A stretch of DNA of 64,000 nucleotides from Helopsaltes ochotensis. Lineage: Eukaryota; Chordata; Aves; Passeriformes; Locustellidae. Below, piece by piece: positions 13,001 to 19,750 of this stretch. How positions within the stretch are numbered: the first letter of the stretch is position 1; every line of letters starts with the position of its first letter. The translations under genes were made by a program, and so were the position numbers. A model generated the notes under the pieces. It was not told where the DNA came from. It saw only the letters and a list, made by a program, of their open reading frames with translations, and made no database searches. The stretch is from assembly GCA_013400155.1 (NCBI GenBank), contig VXBM01000419.1:26244-90243 (forward strand). The letters are read 5' to 3'.

Positions 13001-16000
13001 GGAGGGGAGTGGCACTGACCCCTCCGCTTCCTCTGAGCAGAGCGGATCCATCGAAGGCTCGGTCCTGCAGCAGTTTTACACCAACCTGGTGCTGCTCCCC
13101 TCGGTGCTGGACTACCTGCAGTACATCTTCCTCGGGCTGAGCATCCCCCTGATTGTCTCAGCAGCTGTGCTCGTGGCAAGGAGTCAGGTAAGAGCCTGCA
13201 GGTGCCCGCTGGGAAGCGCTGACAGTCCAATCACACTCAATCAGACCGTGTATTTTGGGCTGACAATCTTAACTTGTCTGAGGAAACATTGGCTGATGCC
13301 ACCAGCAGTCTCCTGATGGTGCCAGGTGCCAGCAGATAGCAGCAGCACTTCCTGAGCCGTCGAGAAATTGGGCTGCACATAGATAACGTGGAGCATTTCT
13401 GGCTTTTTTGGTGCACAGCAGTGGTGGAAGTGGCTTCCTGGAGGAGGAGGTATTTCTCAGCTCACCTAGGTAATGAAGAAACAACCCTGGTTTTCAGCCC
13501 AGCCTCTGGAGAAGGCAGCAGCAGGTCTGGGCCCTTGCACAGATCTGCATCTCTGCAGGGTCCCAGCATTTTTCCAGTCAGAACAGAGCCTTCTCCAGAG
13601 GATGGAGCTCTCTGAACGCAGCCTGTGAAGTGAAATGCAGTTGCTGTGCTCTTGCAGAGGGGGCACAGCTGCTGTGGCTGCTTCTCAGCCCAGCACAGAT
13701 CCTGTACGTCCTTGAAACGCACTGGATTTCTGTGCAAACTGCTCCAAAGAGCTCTGGAAGTGAAACCCTCAGAGCCTTTGTGGATCTGGGCTTACCTTGG
13801 AAGCCTGCTGGGCTGTGGGGCAAGGCTGAGCTCTCAGGACTGGATATAAAACAGCCCAAACACCCAGTGGAGATCTGTGGCTGTGGCCCCGCAGTGATCT
13901 GGTAACAAACGCTGAGCTCTCTGCGAGCTTTAGTTCTGGAAGCAGAGATCCAACTTCCTACCCTAGCCCCGTATCAAAGGAAGCTGATTTAGCTTTGCAC
14001 TGCAGTCAGGTGGCTCGGGCTGGCTCTAAAGCTGCAGAGCTGAAGGGGATAAAAGGCAGTGCTTGGGATGAGAGCAGACTGAGGGGAAGCCTGTGTGAGG
14101 GGCTGCCTCTGCTCAGCTGGTCCCTGCCCTTCCTGAAACACCGGGATGCAGACCCACCTTAAACAGCAGCCAGGGTTCTCCGAGTACCACGTAATTGGAT
14201 TTTAATCAAGTGTACAATTACTTAAGTGACTTAAACACATGATCCCAAATCCCCTTGTCCCTCCACGCACTTCCCTGCAGGGTGGGAGTGATGCCAGGGC
14301 TCAGCTTGGAGCCCAGAGCTCACCACCAGACCCTAACTGTGCTCCCAGGATGGTCCTGGGGTGAACTGCTCCCTTTCAGCACTTGTGAGGGGTTGCTGCA
14401 CTCTGCTGCATGGCCCCAGGGGCTCTGAAAAAGGGCTGGGCAGCGATTTCTAACACCTTACGCAGCCCTGAGCTGGCATTTCCTCACCCTGCTTTGTGCA
14501 AGTCTTAATTCCTGGTATCAAAGGGATTTAACCATGCTAGAAAGGGTCGGGGAAAAAAAAAAAAAAAAAAGAGATGTGATCAGTGTGATTGGGGATGCTT
14601 CAGGGATATGGCCCTTTCCCAGGGCTCAGATCACCTTCCACATCCTCCAGCCGGGAAAAAAAAAAAAAAAAAAAAAAAGCTGGATTTTAAACTCATTCAA
14701 GCCAACTGAATATCAGCTTGTGAAATATCCCAAACCCAGGCATAAGCCAGCTGTGCTTCTGTGCTCAGCCAAAAGACTCACGAAGTGTTAGAACTAAAAA
14801 TCAACGGCAGGAAGTGCCTGACTACCTGGAAAGTGATTAAAAAGCCTCAATGACCTTACAAATCTCTAAGAAAGCTGTACAACAACACATGAACGTCTCC
14901 ACCTAATGAGCAGATAAGAGGTTGTAAACGGGAAGACGGCGATTTGCAGCCAAGGTGCGTTCCTCATTTGATTGAAGCGTTGCTGATCTAGCCCTGATTG
15001 CTTAATCGTGCACAGTTCTGCCTCCCGAAGTCGCAGGCCATGTCAGAGGGGACACGGAGCGGGGACATTGTCCACACCTTCACGTGTCTGCCGGAGTGAA
15101 GGTCTCCCCGAGCCCAGCTCCTCCCTCAGGTGTGCCTCTGCCTTCTGGAGGGAGCCCTGTGCTCTGGAGCCAGTGCAGAACCAGGTGCTGTGAAACACTC
15201 GAATCTTAGCCTAGCTCGCAGTGGAGCCGGTTTGAAATGCATCTGTTGGACCCGAATCCCAAATGCATCATCTGTGCGGGTGTGAAAACACCCCCAGACG
15301 TGGTAGCCCACCGCCAACGCGGCCCTAAAGCCCCCGTGGTGACGCTTTCAAAAGGCAAACAGACCATTTTAAAACTGGCTTGACACTGAACGAAATTTCA
15401 AGTAGGCCTTAGTTCAATCTAAATGTTGCAATCCTCGTTTAGAACTAGATTCTAGTGAAACGGTGATTCTTTTTTTTTATAACGAATCTCCTCCGAAAAT
15501 TGGAGCCCTTGTGAAATCCGTGTGCGAGTGCACCGTAAACTAGACTGATTGTCTTCTAGGAGAAGTGCTCTTTATTTTGGAGTAGCAATAAAAAGAGCTC
15601 AGACAGTAATAAGGCAAACCAGGCCACCTCTGCCAAAAAGCTGCCTGCGGTTAAGGGGACGGTGTTGCGGGAAGCCAGGCTGTAGGTGGGTACCAGTCAA
15701 GGTAACACGCTTCTCTCTCACCCTGATTTGATTGAACTTCACTTAAAACCAATCAAATGAAACGTTTCGCTGTCCGCATCTCCCAGACCTGGCGAGCTCT
15801 GATGGAACGGTGCTGTCTCCTGGTTTTATTTGGGGCAGTTTAGATGTTTTTAATCCTGGTGCTAAACCAGGTTGCAAGGACTTGCTCTTATTGTTTCTCC
15901 TGGTGCAGCTGACCTGCAGCCCTCATCGTGTCAGCAGGGATCAGGGGGGAAAAGTAGGATGGGTGTGAGGAAATGCTTTCTATGCCTGTTTTTTTTTCCC

Positions 16001-19000
16001 CCCATCTCTGAGTGTTTGAGTTCCAGAGGTAAGTTTTTTGAGTGGGTAAAAACTTGTGGGGTAGCCAGAGGTCAGTCCAGTGGTGAGTGTCACCCCTCCC
16101 CTGCATGCAGGGAGCCTCGACAGAGAGAGGCTTTCAGGAGGGAATTTCTGATGTATAAAATATCTGGGTTTGTATTACAGGAACACAAAATCACTGAGTC
16201 GTTGAGGTTGAAGGGACCTCTGGAGGTCATCTATCCCAATCCCTCTGCTCAAGCAGAGTCACCTAGCTCAGCACCATGTCCAGATGTCTCTTAATGTCTT
16301 CAGGAATGGAGATCCCGCAGGGCAACCTGTTCCTGTTTTTACAGTTCTCACAGGAGGAAAAAAAAAAAAAAAAGTATTTTTAAATGTCCAGATGGAATCC
16401 CCTGCGTTTAAAGTGCCCCTTTGCTCTTGTCCTGTCCCTGGACACCACCAAGGAGAGCCTGGCTCTGTATTACTTTTACCCTCCCTTCAGAACCTTGTTT
16501 TCAGTGGTAAGATCCCCCTGAGCCTTCTCTTCTCGAGGCTGAACAGTCCCAGTTCTCTCAGCCTCTGCTCACACAAGAGACAGTCCAGTCCCAAAAATCA
16601 CTTCAGTGGTCCTTTGCTGGACTCCTCCCACTGGCTCCATCTCTCTTGTCCTGGGGAGCCCAGAACTGAGCACAGTGTTCCATGTACGGCCTCAGCAGTG
16701 ATGAGCAGAGGGCAAGGATCACTCCAGGACCTGCTGCCAACACTCCCAGTGCAGCCCAGGAATCAGCTGGCTGCCTTTGCTACCTGTCCCTGCTGCTGGC
16801 TCACCTTCATCTCCGTGTCCCCGAGACCCCAAGGTCCTTTTCTGCCTTTAGTGTCTTATATTGATGTGTGGGGTTGTCCATCCCGAGGGGAACACCTTGT
16901 ACATCCTCTTGTTGAACCTCATGAGGGTCCTTCCAGTCCGTTTCTCAGCCTGCTGAGGTCCCTCTGGTGTGCCAGCCACCCCCCCAGTTTTTGCAGATCA
17001 TTAATAAAGATGTTAAACAGGCCTGGACCCCCAGAATTGACCCCTGGTGTACACTGATGGTTACTGGCCTCCAACTCAGCTCTCTGGGCCTGCTGTTCAG
17101 CCAGTTTTCAGTCCACCTCACTGCCTGCTCATCCAATCCCTACTTCACCAGCTTCCCTGTGAGGTTTTCATGGTGTCAAAAGCCTGGAGTCCCAGGTAGA
17201 AAACATCCACTGTTCTCCCGTTCTGCCACGCCAGTCATTTCATCACGGATGGTCGAGCACAGTTTCCCCTTGCTGAAGCCTAGTGACTACACTTGATGAT
17301 TTAATTGTCCTTCATGTGCCTGGAAGTGGTTCCTAGAGTTAGCTGCTGCATGAATTTCTCGAGGATGAAGGGAGACTGACTGCTCTGTAGCTCCTGAGGT
17401 CTTCCTTCTTGCTCTGTTTCAAGACAGGAGTGACATTTGCTTCCCTTCAGTCTTTGAGCCAGGACTGGTCAAAGACAACAGGGAATGGCCTTGCTGTGAC
17501 ATGAGCCCGCTCATCCCATCTTGCTCCATGGATCTGTGCTGCTCTGGGTTCCTTAAGTATTCTCCAACCCCATCCTCTTCCACCCGGGATGCATCTTCCT
17601 TGCTCTGGACTTCCCCTGATTTCTGGGGTCTCCTGCCTCATTCAGCCCCAGGCCCTCATGGTTCCCTCCTCTTTCTTTTGTCACCTGGGTACTTAGAGAA
17701 GCCTTTCTTGCCTCCGACATCCTTGGCTGGATTCAGTTCCAGTTGGGTTTTGGCTTTCCTCTCTTCATCCCTGCATGCTGGGAGAGTTTCCCTGTGTTCC
17801 TGCCAGGTCACCTGTCCCTGCTCCCACTTTCCATGTGTTTCCTTTCTGCATTGGTGTTTGGAGCTCCTGGTTCATCCGTGTTGCCCTGCTGGCATTTTTT
17901 CCTGGCTTGGGATGCTTGTTAGGGTGGACTGTTCTTGAACTTGGAGGAATATTAACCATATTTTTAGCCCTGACTCTATTCCCTCACCTGAGCTCTGTAG
18001 ACACTTTTAGAATCATGGACACATTAAGGCTGAAAATTCCTCAAGCCCAAACTTCACCCAAAGACCACCAGGTGTTTGCGTCACTGGTGGCCACACTGGA
18101 GCAGCAATGGGCAGGAGCCAAAGGGTCAGAGAAGCCTCACAGCCCCTCCACAACACCCCAACCCACGTCCCCGGCAAGCAGGAGGCTCTGGGTGAGGGGC
18201 AGGTTGGTGTCTCTGTCCCCAGCAGCGGGAAGTGACCCACTCCTGTCACCTGCTGCTTCCTCCTGAGGTTCTTGCATTGATCAGGGCAGGTATCTGGCTC
18301 CTGCTCCACTTTAACACAACCTGTTTAGTGGGTGTAAGTGTTCGGGTGAGGAGGAGCTGCACTGGTGGAGAAGGCCCCATCTTCCACCCTTCCCCAGCGG
18401 CTGCACCTACCATTATCCTGGGAATGGGTGCTGCCTGAGGGTGCTGCAGCTGGCTCTCCAAGCTCTTCTGTCCCTCTCCCTTCCACCTCGGGGACAGCCC
18501 CTCCACACAGCTCTCCTGCCTGTTCAGGGCATGGTACAGGTGCTGGTGGGCAGGGATGGGAATAACGCTGCTTTGGTAGGGCAAGAGGTGCAAAAATCTT
18601 CCATCTAAGGAAAGGGTCCTTGTTGCTTTTTATCTTCTTTTCTGCCAAGGTCGGGATTAAATGCTCCAGATGGTATTGCTTATTTGGACTCAGATGCTTA
18701 TTTATTCTTATCTGTATTAGAGTCTCACAGACTGTGAGTTCTACAGCTCTTCTAGCTAACAAAGTAAAAAAGGGCTCCTATCTCTTTGTCTGCAAGGCCT
18801 TTTAAGAATCAACTGTCCAATTATGAAATGACACCTCAATTATTTTTACTTTAAACCCAATAACCGACCACCCCTGGCCCGCAGTGCGGATTTTTCTACC
18901 CAATTACAAAACATCACCCAGACCCATGGAGAAGAAGGTGAAAAAGAAGGACTGGCCTACACCCTAAAACCTCCATCTTGCTTTATAGATATATTACTGT

Positions 19001-19400
19001 ATTCTAAACCCTTAAACTCTGAGTTTTGCACCCTGTGGTATCACACACTTCTATCCAAACCCCACGCCCACAATCCCAGTGCTGCCACTCAATTTTGGGA
19101 GCTTCTCCACGGCCTCAGGTCAATGCAGGGTTTGCTTTGGGGGTCAGCACAGAGAGTCTGAAATCCTCAGTGCCCGGGGTTCCAGCAGGTCCTGAAGGAG
19201 GCTCGGGGTGGGCATGCCCTGGGTGGGGACGGGGTGGCACCTCGGGGTGTGGCCGGGCTGTGACCTCTGTCCCTCCCCTGCAGAGAGGCGCCGGCGAGAA
19301 GAGCCCCCGAGCCCCGGGCACGCAGAGCAAAGCTCCCCACTCCTCCGAGACCACGCCACTGCTGCAGGACACCGACCCCCCGAGCCAGGAGCACGCCTGA
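3870..19400 (+). CDS. SCARB1: Scavenger receptor class B member 1 (SR-BI/SR-BII), exons 2-13, 5' partial
   Basis: Cell-surface CD36-family receptor that binds HDL and mediates selective cholesteryl-ester uptake, bidirectional cholesterol flux, and carotenoid or vitamin uptake; it has two membrane segments and a large glycosylated ectodomain. Coding exons read here: 3870-4027, 5640-5781, 6231-6434, 6613-6708, 7718-7830, 9709-9875, 10494-10612, 11643-11716, 12528-12579, 13041-13187, then 15560-15685 (SR-BI tail) or 19284-19400 (SR-BII tail). All junctions are GT-AG and phases match throughout, giving 424 codons before the tails. With about 42 residues expected from the missing exon 1, the SR-BI form would be about 507 residues, close to the 509 of human SR-BI. 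Ten N-glycosylation sequons and the six ectodomain cysteines known from mammals are present. Identification rests on near-complete alignability with vertebrate SR-BI. No frameshift or premature stop is seen, so the gene looks functional. Confidence 0.97.
4028..5639 (+). other. SCARB1 intron 2
   Basis: About 1.6 kb of noncoding sequence between the exon 2 donor and the exon 3 acceptor (TTTGCAG ending at 5639). I see no clear mobile element or RNA gene. Open frames in it are short and not conserved in style. Confidence 0.7.
5640..5781 (+). CDS. SCARB1: SCARB1 exon 3
   Basis: 142 nt. Completes the split Arg codon, then encodes EYRTKTNITF through VVPNILMM. It contains three N-glycosylation sequons (NIT, NDT, NGT) and the conserved pattern of a Thr-Val-Ser-aromatic-Leu-Glu-Tyr stretch. 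The donor GTGAGT begins at 5782. The exon ends in phase 0. Confidence 0.97.
5782..6230 (+). other. SCARB1 intron 3
   Basis: About 450 bases, noncoding, ending in TTTCTCAG at 6230. No repeat is recognised. Confidence 0.7.
6231..6434 (+). CDS. SCARB1: SCARB1 exon 4
   Basis: 204 nt, 68 codons, phase 0 at both ends. Encodes GAAVMMENLPDFLK through KFGLFID. It covers the helical apex region thought to contact lipoprotein in this family and the signature MNRTVGEIMWGYEDPL, which includes an N-glycosylation sequon (NRT). Donor GTAAGT is at 6435. Confidence 0.97.
6613..6708 (+). CDS. SCARB1: SCARB1 exon 5
   Basis: 96 nt, 32 codons, phase 0 at both ends. Encodes FNNSNSGLFTVNTG, then a segment ending in the WNGLKK signature. 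Two sequons are present (NNS, NIS). The preceding intron 4 is only 178 bases, the shortest in the gene. Confidence 0.97.
6709..7717 (+). other. SCARB1 intron 5
   Basis: About 1 kb. The AT-rich second half is a dispersed repeat copy (7222-7620, separate entry). Just after it a short direct repeat of GGAATTCCAGC-like sequence occurs around 7619-7650. The acceptor is CCCACAG at 7711-7717. Confidence 0.7.
7222..7620 (+). mobile_element. Dispersed repeat family X, copy A (truncated), LTR-like
   Basis: AT-rich block that aligns along its length with copies at 18621-19192 (same orientation) and 56293-56927 (opposite orientation). Shared landmarks in order: TTGTGTTACAGTCTCAC near 7310, a TAATTATGAAAT stretch, ATTATTTTTACTTTAAACC, CAATTACAAAA-like sequence, an A/G-rich GAAGAAGA segment, and CTTGCTTTACGTATATTACT before the end. 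It lacks the last 100-150 bases present in the other two copies. It is probably a solo-LTR-type element, but I cannot assign a named family. Confidence 0.75.
7718..7830 (+). CDS. SCARB1: SCARB1 exon 6
   Basis: 113 nt. Encodes VNYWRSSQCNMINGT through LEFYSPDAC plus two bases of an Arg codon. Contains a sequon (NGT) and two of the conserved ectodomain cysteines (human Cys251 and Cys280 equivalents, in QCN and DAC). Relative to human it lacks one residue before SLEFYSP. Donor GTGAGG is at 7831. Confidence 0.97.
7831..9708 (+). other. SCARB1 intron 6
   Basis: About 1.9 kb, noncoding. A T-rich tract lies at 8229-8260. Around 9124-9145 an ATTCTCTG-like octamer repeat resembles the end of a CR1 element, but too little is left to call it. 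The acceptor is TTTCCAG ending at 9708. Confidence 0.65.
9709..9875 (+). CDS. SCARB1: SCARB1 exon 7
   Basis: 167 nt. Completes an Arg codon, then encodes SMTLVYEQSG through NVSTCRL plus one base. Carries the family signature YRFVAPKTLFANGT, the FCPC pair (human Cys321/Cys323) and STC (Cys334), which form the disulfides of the ectodomain, plus two sequons (NGT, NVS). Donor GTAAGT is at 9876. Confidence 0.97.
9876..10493 (+). other. SCARB1 intron 7
   Basis: About 0.6 kb, noncoding. Acceptor CACCCAG ends at 10493. No recognisable repeat. Confidence 0.65.
10494..10612 (+). CDS. SCARB1: SCARB1 exon 8
   Basis: 119 nt, completing an Asn codon, then APMFISHPHFYNADPSL and a segment ending LFLDVHP. 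The FISHPHF and LHPxxxxHGLFLDVHP patterns are CD36-family hallmarks of the lipid-tunnel region. Ends in phase 0 with donor GTGAGT at 10613. Confidence 0.97.
10613..11642 (+). other. SCARB1 intron 8
   Basis: About 1 kb, noncoding. An AT-richer block at about 11270-11420 with repeated TTATCTAG-like words stands out. No confident repeat call. Acceptor CTGCAG ends at 11642. Confidence 0.65.
11643..11716 (+). CDS. SCARB1: SCARB1 exon 9
   Basis: 74 nt. Encodes MTGIPMNCSIKLQLNLYI, then KQVSGI plus two bases of Leu. NCS is both a sequon and the site of the conserved cysteine equivalent to human Cys384, which matters for lipid transport and is the target of a known small-molecule inhibitor in mammals. 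Donor GTAAGT is at 11717. Confidence 0.97.
11717..12527 (+). other. SCARB1 intron 9
   Basis: About 0.8 kb of noncoding sequence with a C-rich polypyrimidine tract at its 3' end. No repeat is recognised. Confidence 0.65.
12528..12579 (+). CDS. SCARB1: SCARB1 exon 10
   Basis: 52 nt, the smallest coding exon. Completes a Leu codon, then QTGKIKPVVLPLLWFAE in phase 0. The PVVLPLLWF motif is a strong family signature leading toward the second membrane helix. Donor GTGAGC is at 12580. Confidence 0.96.
12580..13040 (+). other. SCARB1 intron 10
   Basis: About 0.46 kb, noncoding. Acceptor TGAGCAG ends at 13040. The tract before it is only moderately pyrimidine-rich. Confidence 0.65.
13041..13187 (+). 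CDS. SCARB1: SCARB1 exon 11 (second membrane helix)
   Basis: 147 nt, 49 codons, phase 0 at both ends. Encodes SGSIEGSVLQQFYTNLVLL, then the C-terminal transmembrane segment (about YIFLGLSIPLIVSAAVLV) and ARSQ. The mammalian cysteine near the inner membrane face (Cys462 in mouse and human, a reported palmitoylation site) is replaced here by a non-cysteine residue. Donor GTAAGA at 13188 is followed by two alternative acceptors, at 15560 or 19284. Confidence 0.97.
13188..15559 (+). other. SCARB1 intron 11
   Basis: About 2.4 kb. Two A-rich tracts lie at 14552-14570 and 14656-14678. The last 250 bases before exon 12 are AT-richer than the surroundings and end in the modest acceptor TGTCTTCTAG. 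This is the intron whose splicing decides SR-BI versus SR-BII. No mobile element is recognised with confidence. Confidence 0.65.
15560..15685 (+). CDS. SCARB1: SCARB1 exon 12, SR-BI cytoplasmic tail and stop
   Basis: 126 nt: 41 codons plus TAG, with the stop as the last triplet before donor GTGGGT at 15686. Reads EKCSLFWSSNKKSS at its start and GTVLREARL at its end; human has EKCYLFWSSSKK and GSVLQEAKL in the same places. The cysteine equivalent to palmitoylated Cys470 is kept. The terminal EARL corresponds to the EAKL ligand for the adaptor PDZK1, which stabilises SR-BI in liver. The exon is AT-richer than the other coding exons. It is divisible by three, so skipping it keeps the frame into exon 13. 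Confidence 0.95.
   Translation, partial: EKCSLFWSSNKKSSDSNKANQATSAKKLPAVKGTVLREARL
16182..17500 (-). mobile_element. CR1-type LINE fragment (5'-truncated)
   Basis: Read on the minus strand this matches the 3' half of an avian CR1 retrotransposon. The plus-strand left edge carries the reverse complement of the CR1 3' UTR end (TTGAAGGGACCTCTGGAGGTC near 16206). Further right, decayed reverse-transcriptase pieces appear on the minus strand, including VRWTENWLNSR and SWRPVTISVHQGSILG (16945-17136). The frame is broken, so it is an old inactive copy. The 5' limit is uncertain and may reach about 17960. The long plus-strand open frame over 16284-17057 is the antisense shadow of this element. Confidence 0.9.
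18009..18075 (-). mobile_element. Short degraded CR1 3' end
   Basis: AGAATCATGGACACATTAAG followed by a diverged version of the usual CR1 3' terminal sequence (reverse strand), including AAGACCACCA. Short and diverged, so moderate confidence only. Confidence 0.45.
18621..19192 (+). mobile_element. Dispersed repeat family X, copy B (most complete plus-strand copy)
   Basis: About 570 bases, AT-rich relative to its surroundings. It aligns with 7222-7620 and, reverse-complemented, with 56293-56927. Near 18724 it contains a perfect small palindrome, CTCACAG-A-CTGTGAG. Its right part (GTTTTGCACCCTGTGGTATC, then CACTCAATTTTGGGAGC and CCACGGCCTCAGGTCAA) is shared with copy C and absent from copy A. 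Length and A/T motifs suggest a solo LTR of an endogenous retroelement, but I see no proof of class. It ends close to the SCARB1 exon 13 acceptor. Confidence 0.75.
19284..19400 (+). CDS. SCARB1: SCARB1 exon 13, SR-BII-type tail (when exon 12 is skipped)
   Basis: Acceptor CTGCAG ends at 19283. Joined directly to exon 11 in phase 0 it encodes 38 residues from RGAGEKSPRAPG to SQEHA, then TGA at 19398-19400. It contains SETTPLLQD, an acidic dileucine sorting motif (E-x-x-x-L-L); human SR-BII has YTPLLED at the same place, a dileucine tied to endocytosis. In the SR-BI transcript this exon is 3' UTR, because exon 12 ends in a stop. Confidence 0.88.
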   Translation, partial: RGAGEKSPRAPGTQSKAPHSSETTPLLQDTDPPSQEHA

Positions 19401-19750
19401 GCCACCCACCCAGCCCGGCGCGCTCCCCACGGGGACACGGCCACGCTGCAGGGGACACCTGCTTCACATCCTCTCGGGAAGGTGGAGCCCTGGACAACTC
19501 TTGACCCTGCACAGCACGGGATGTTCCTGCTGCTCGGCGTTCCTGCTCATCCAGAGACCTCCACACAGTGTCCAAGAACCCTTTAAGGTCCCCCAAGGGC
19601 CAGCCTGAGCCAAGGCCCTTCTCTCCGGTGGAATGAAGGTTGTTGCTGACTGAAATAAGAAGTTATTTGCGATTTAAAACTGCCTATTGCTAGGGATAAA
19701 AGGCGCTTTAATGGCAGCCTTTAAAATAAATGAGGTTTGTATCAGGTAGC
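19401..19750 (+). other. SCARB1: SCARB1 3' UTR
   Basis: Continuation of exon 13 after the SR-BII stop up to a predicted cleavage site 15-25 bases after AATAAA (19725-19730). The end coordinate is an estimate. Whether a longer 3' UTR is also used cannot be seen. Confidence 0.7.
19725..19730 (+). terminator. SCARB1: Canonical polyadenylation signal of SCARB1
   Basis: AATAAA followed by GT/T-rich sequence (TGAGGTTTGTATCAGG), as expected for a cleavage and polyadenylation site about 325 bases after the SR-BII stop codon. Confidence 0.75.

Larger units (their letters stand above)
15686..19283 (+). other. SCARB1 intron 12
   Basis: About 3.6 kb, the largest intron fully inside the window. It holds an antisense CR1 LINE (16182-17500), possibly a second short CR1 remnant (18009-18075), and copy B of dispersed repeat family X (18621-19192), which ends only about 90 bases before the exon 13 acceptor. 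Just after exon 12 an inverted repeat pairs ATTTGATTG (15726) with CAATCAAAT (15750). Confidence 0.75.

Noticed and set aside
16284..17057. 257-codon plus-strand open frame
   Set aside because: It lies antisense to a CR1 LINE fragment; the coding remnants are on the minus strand.
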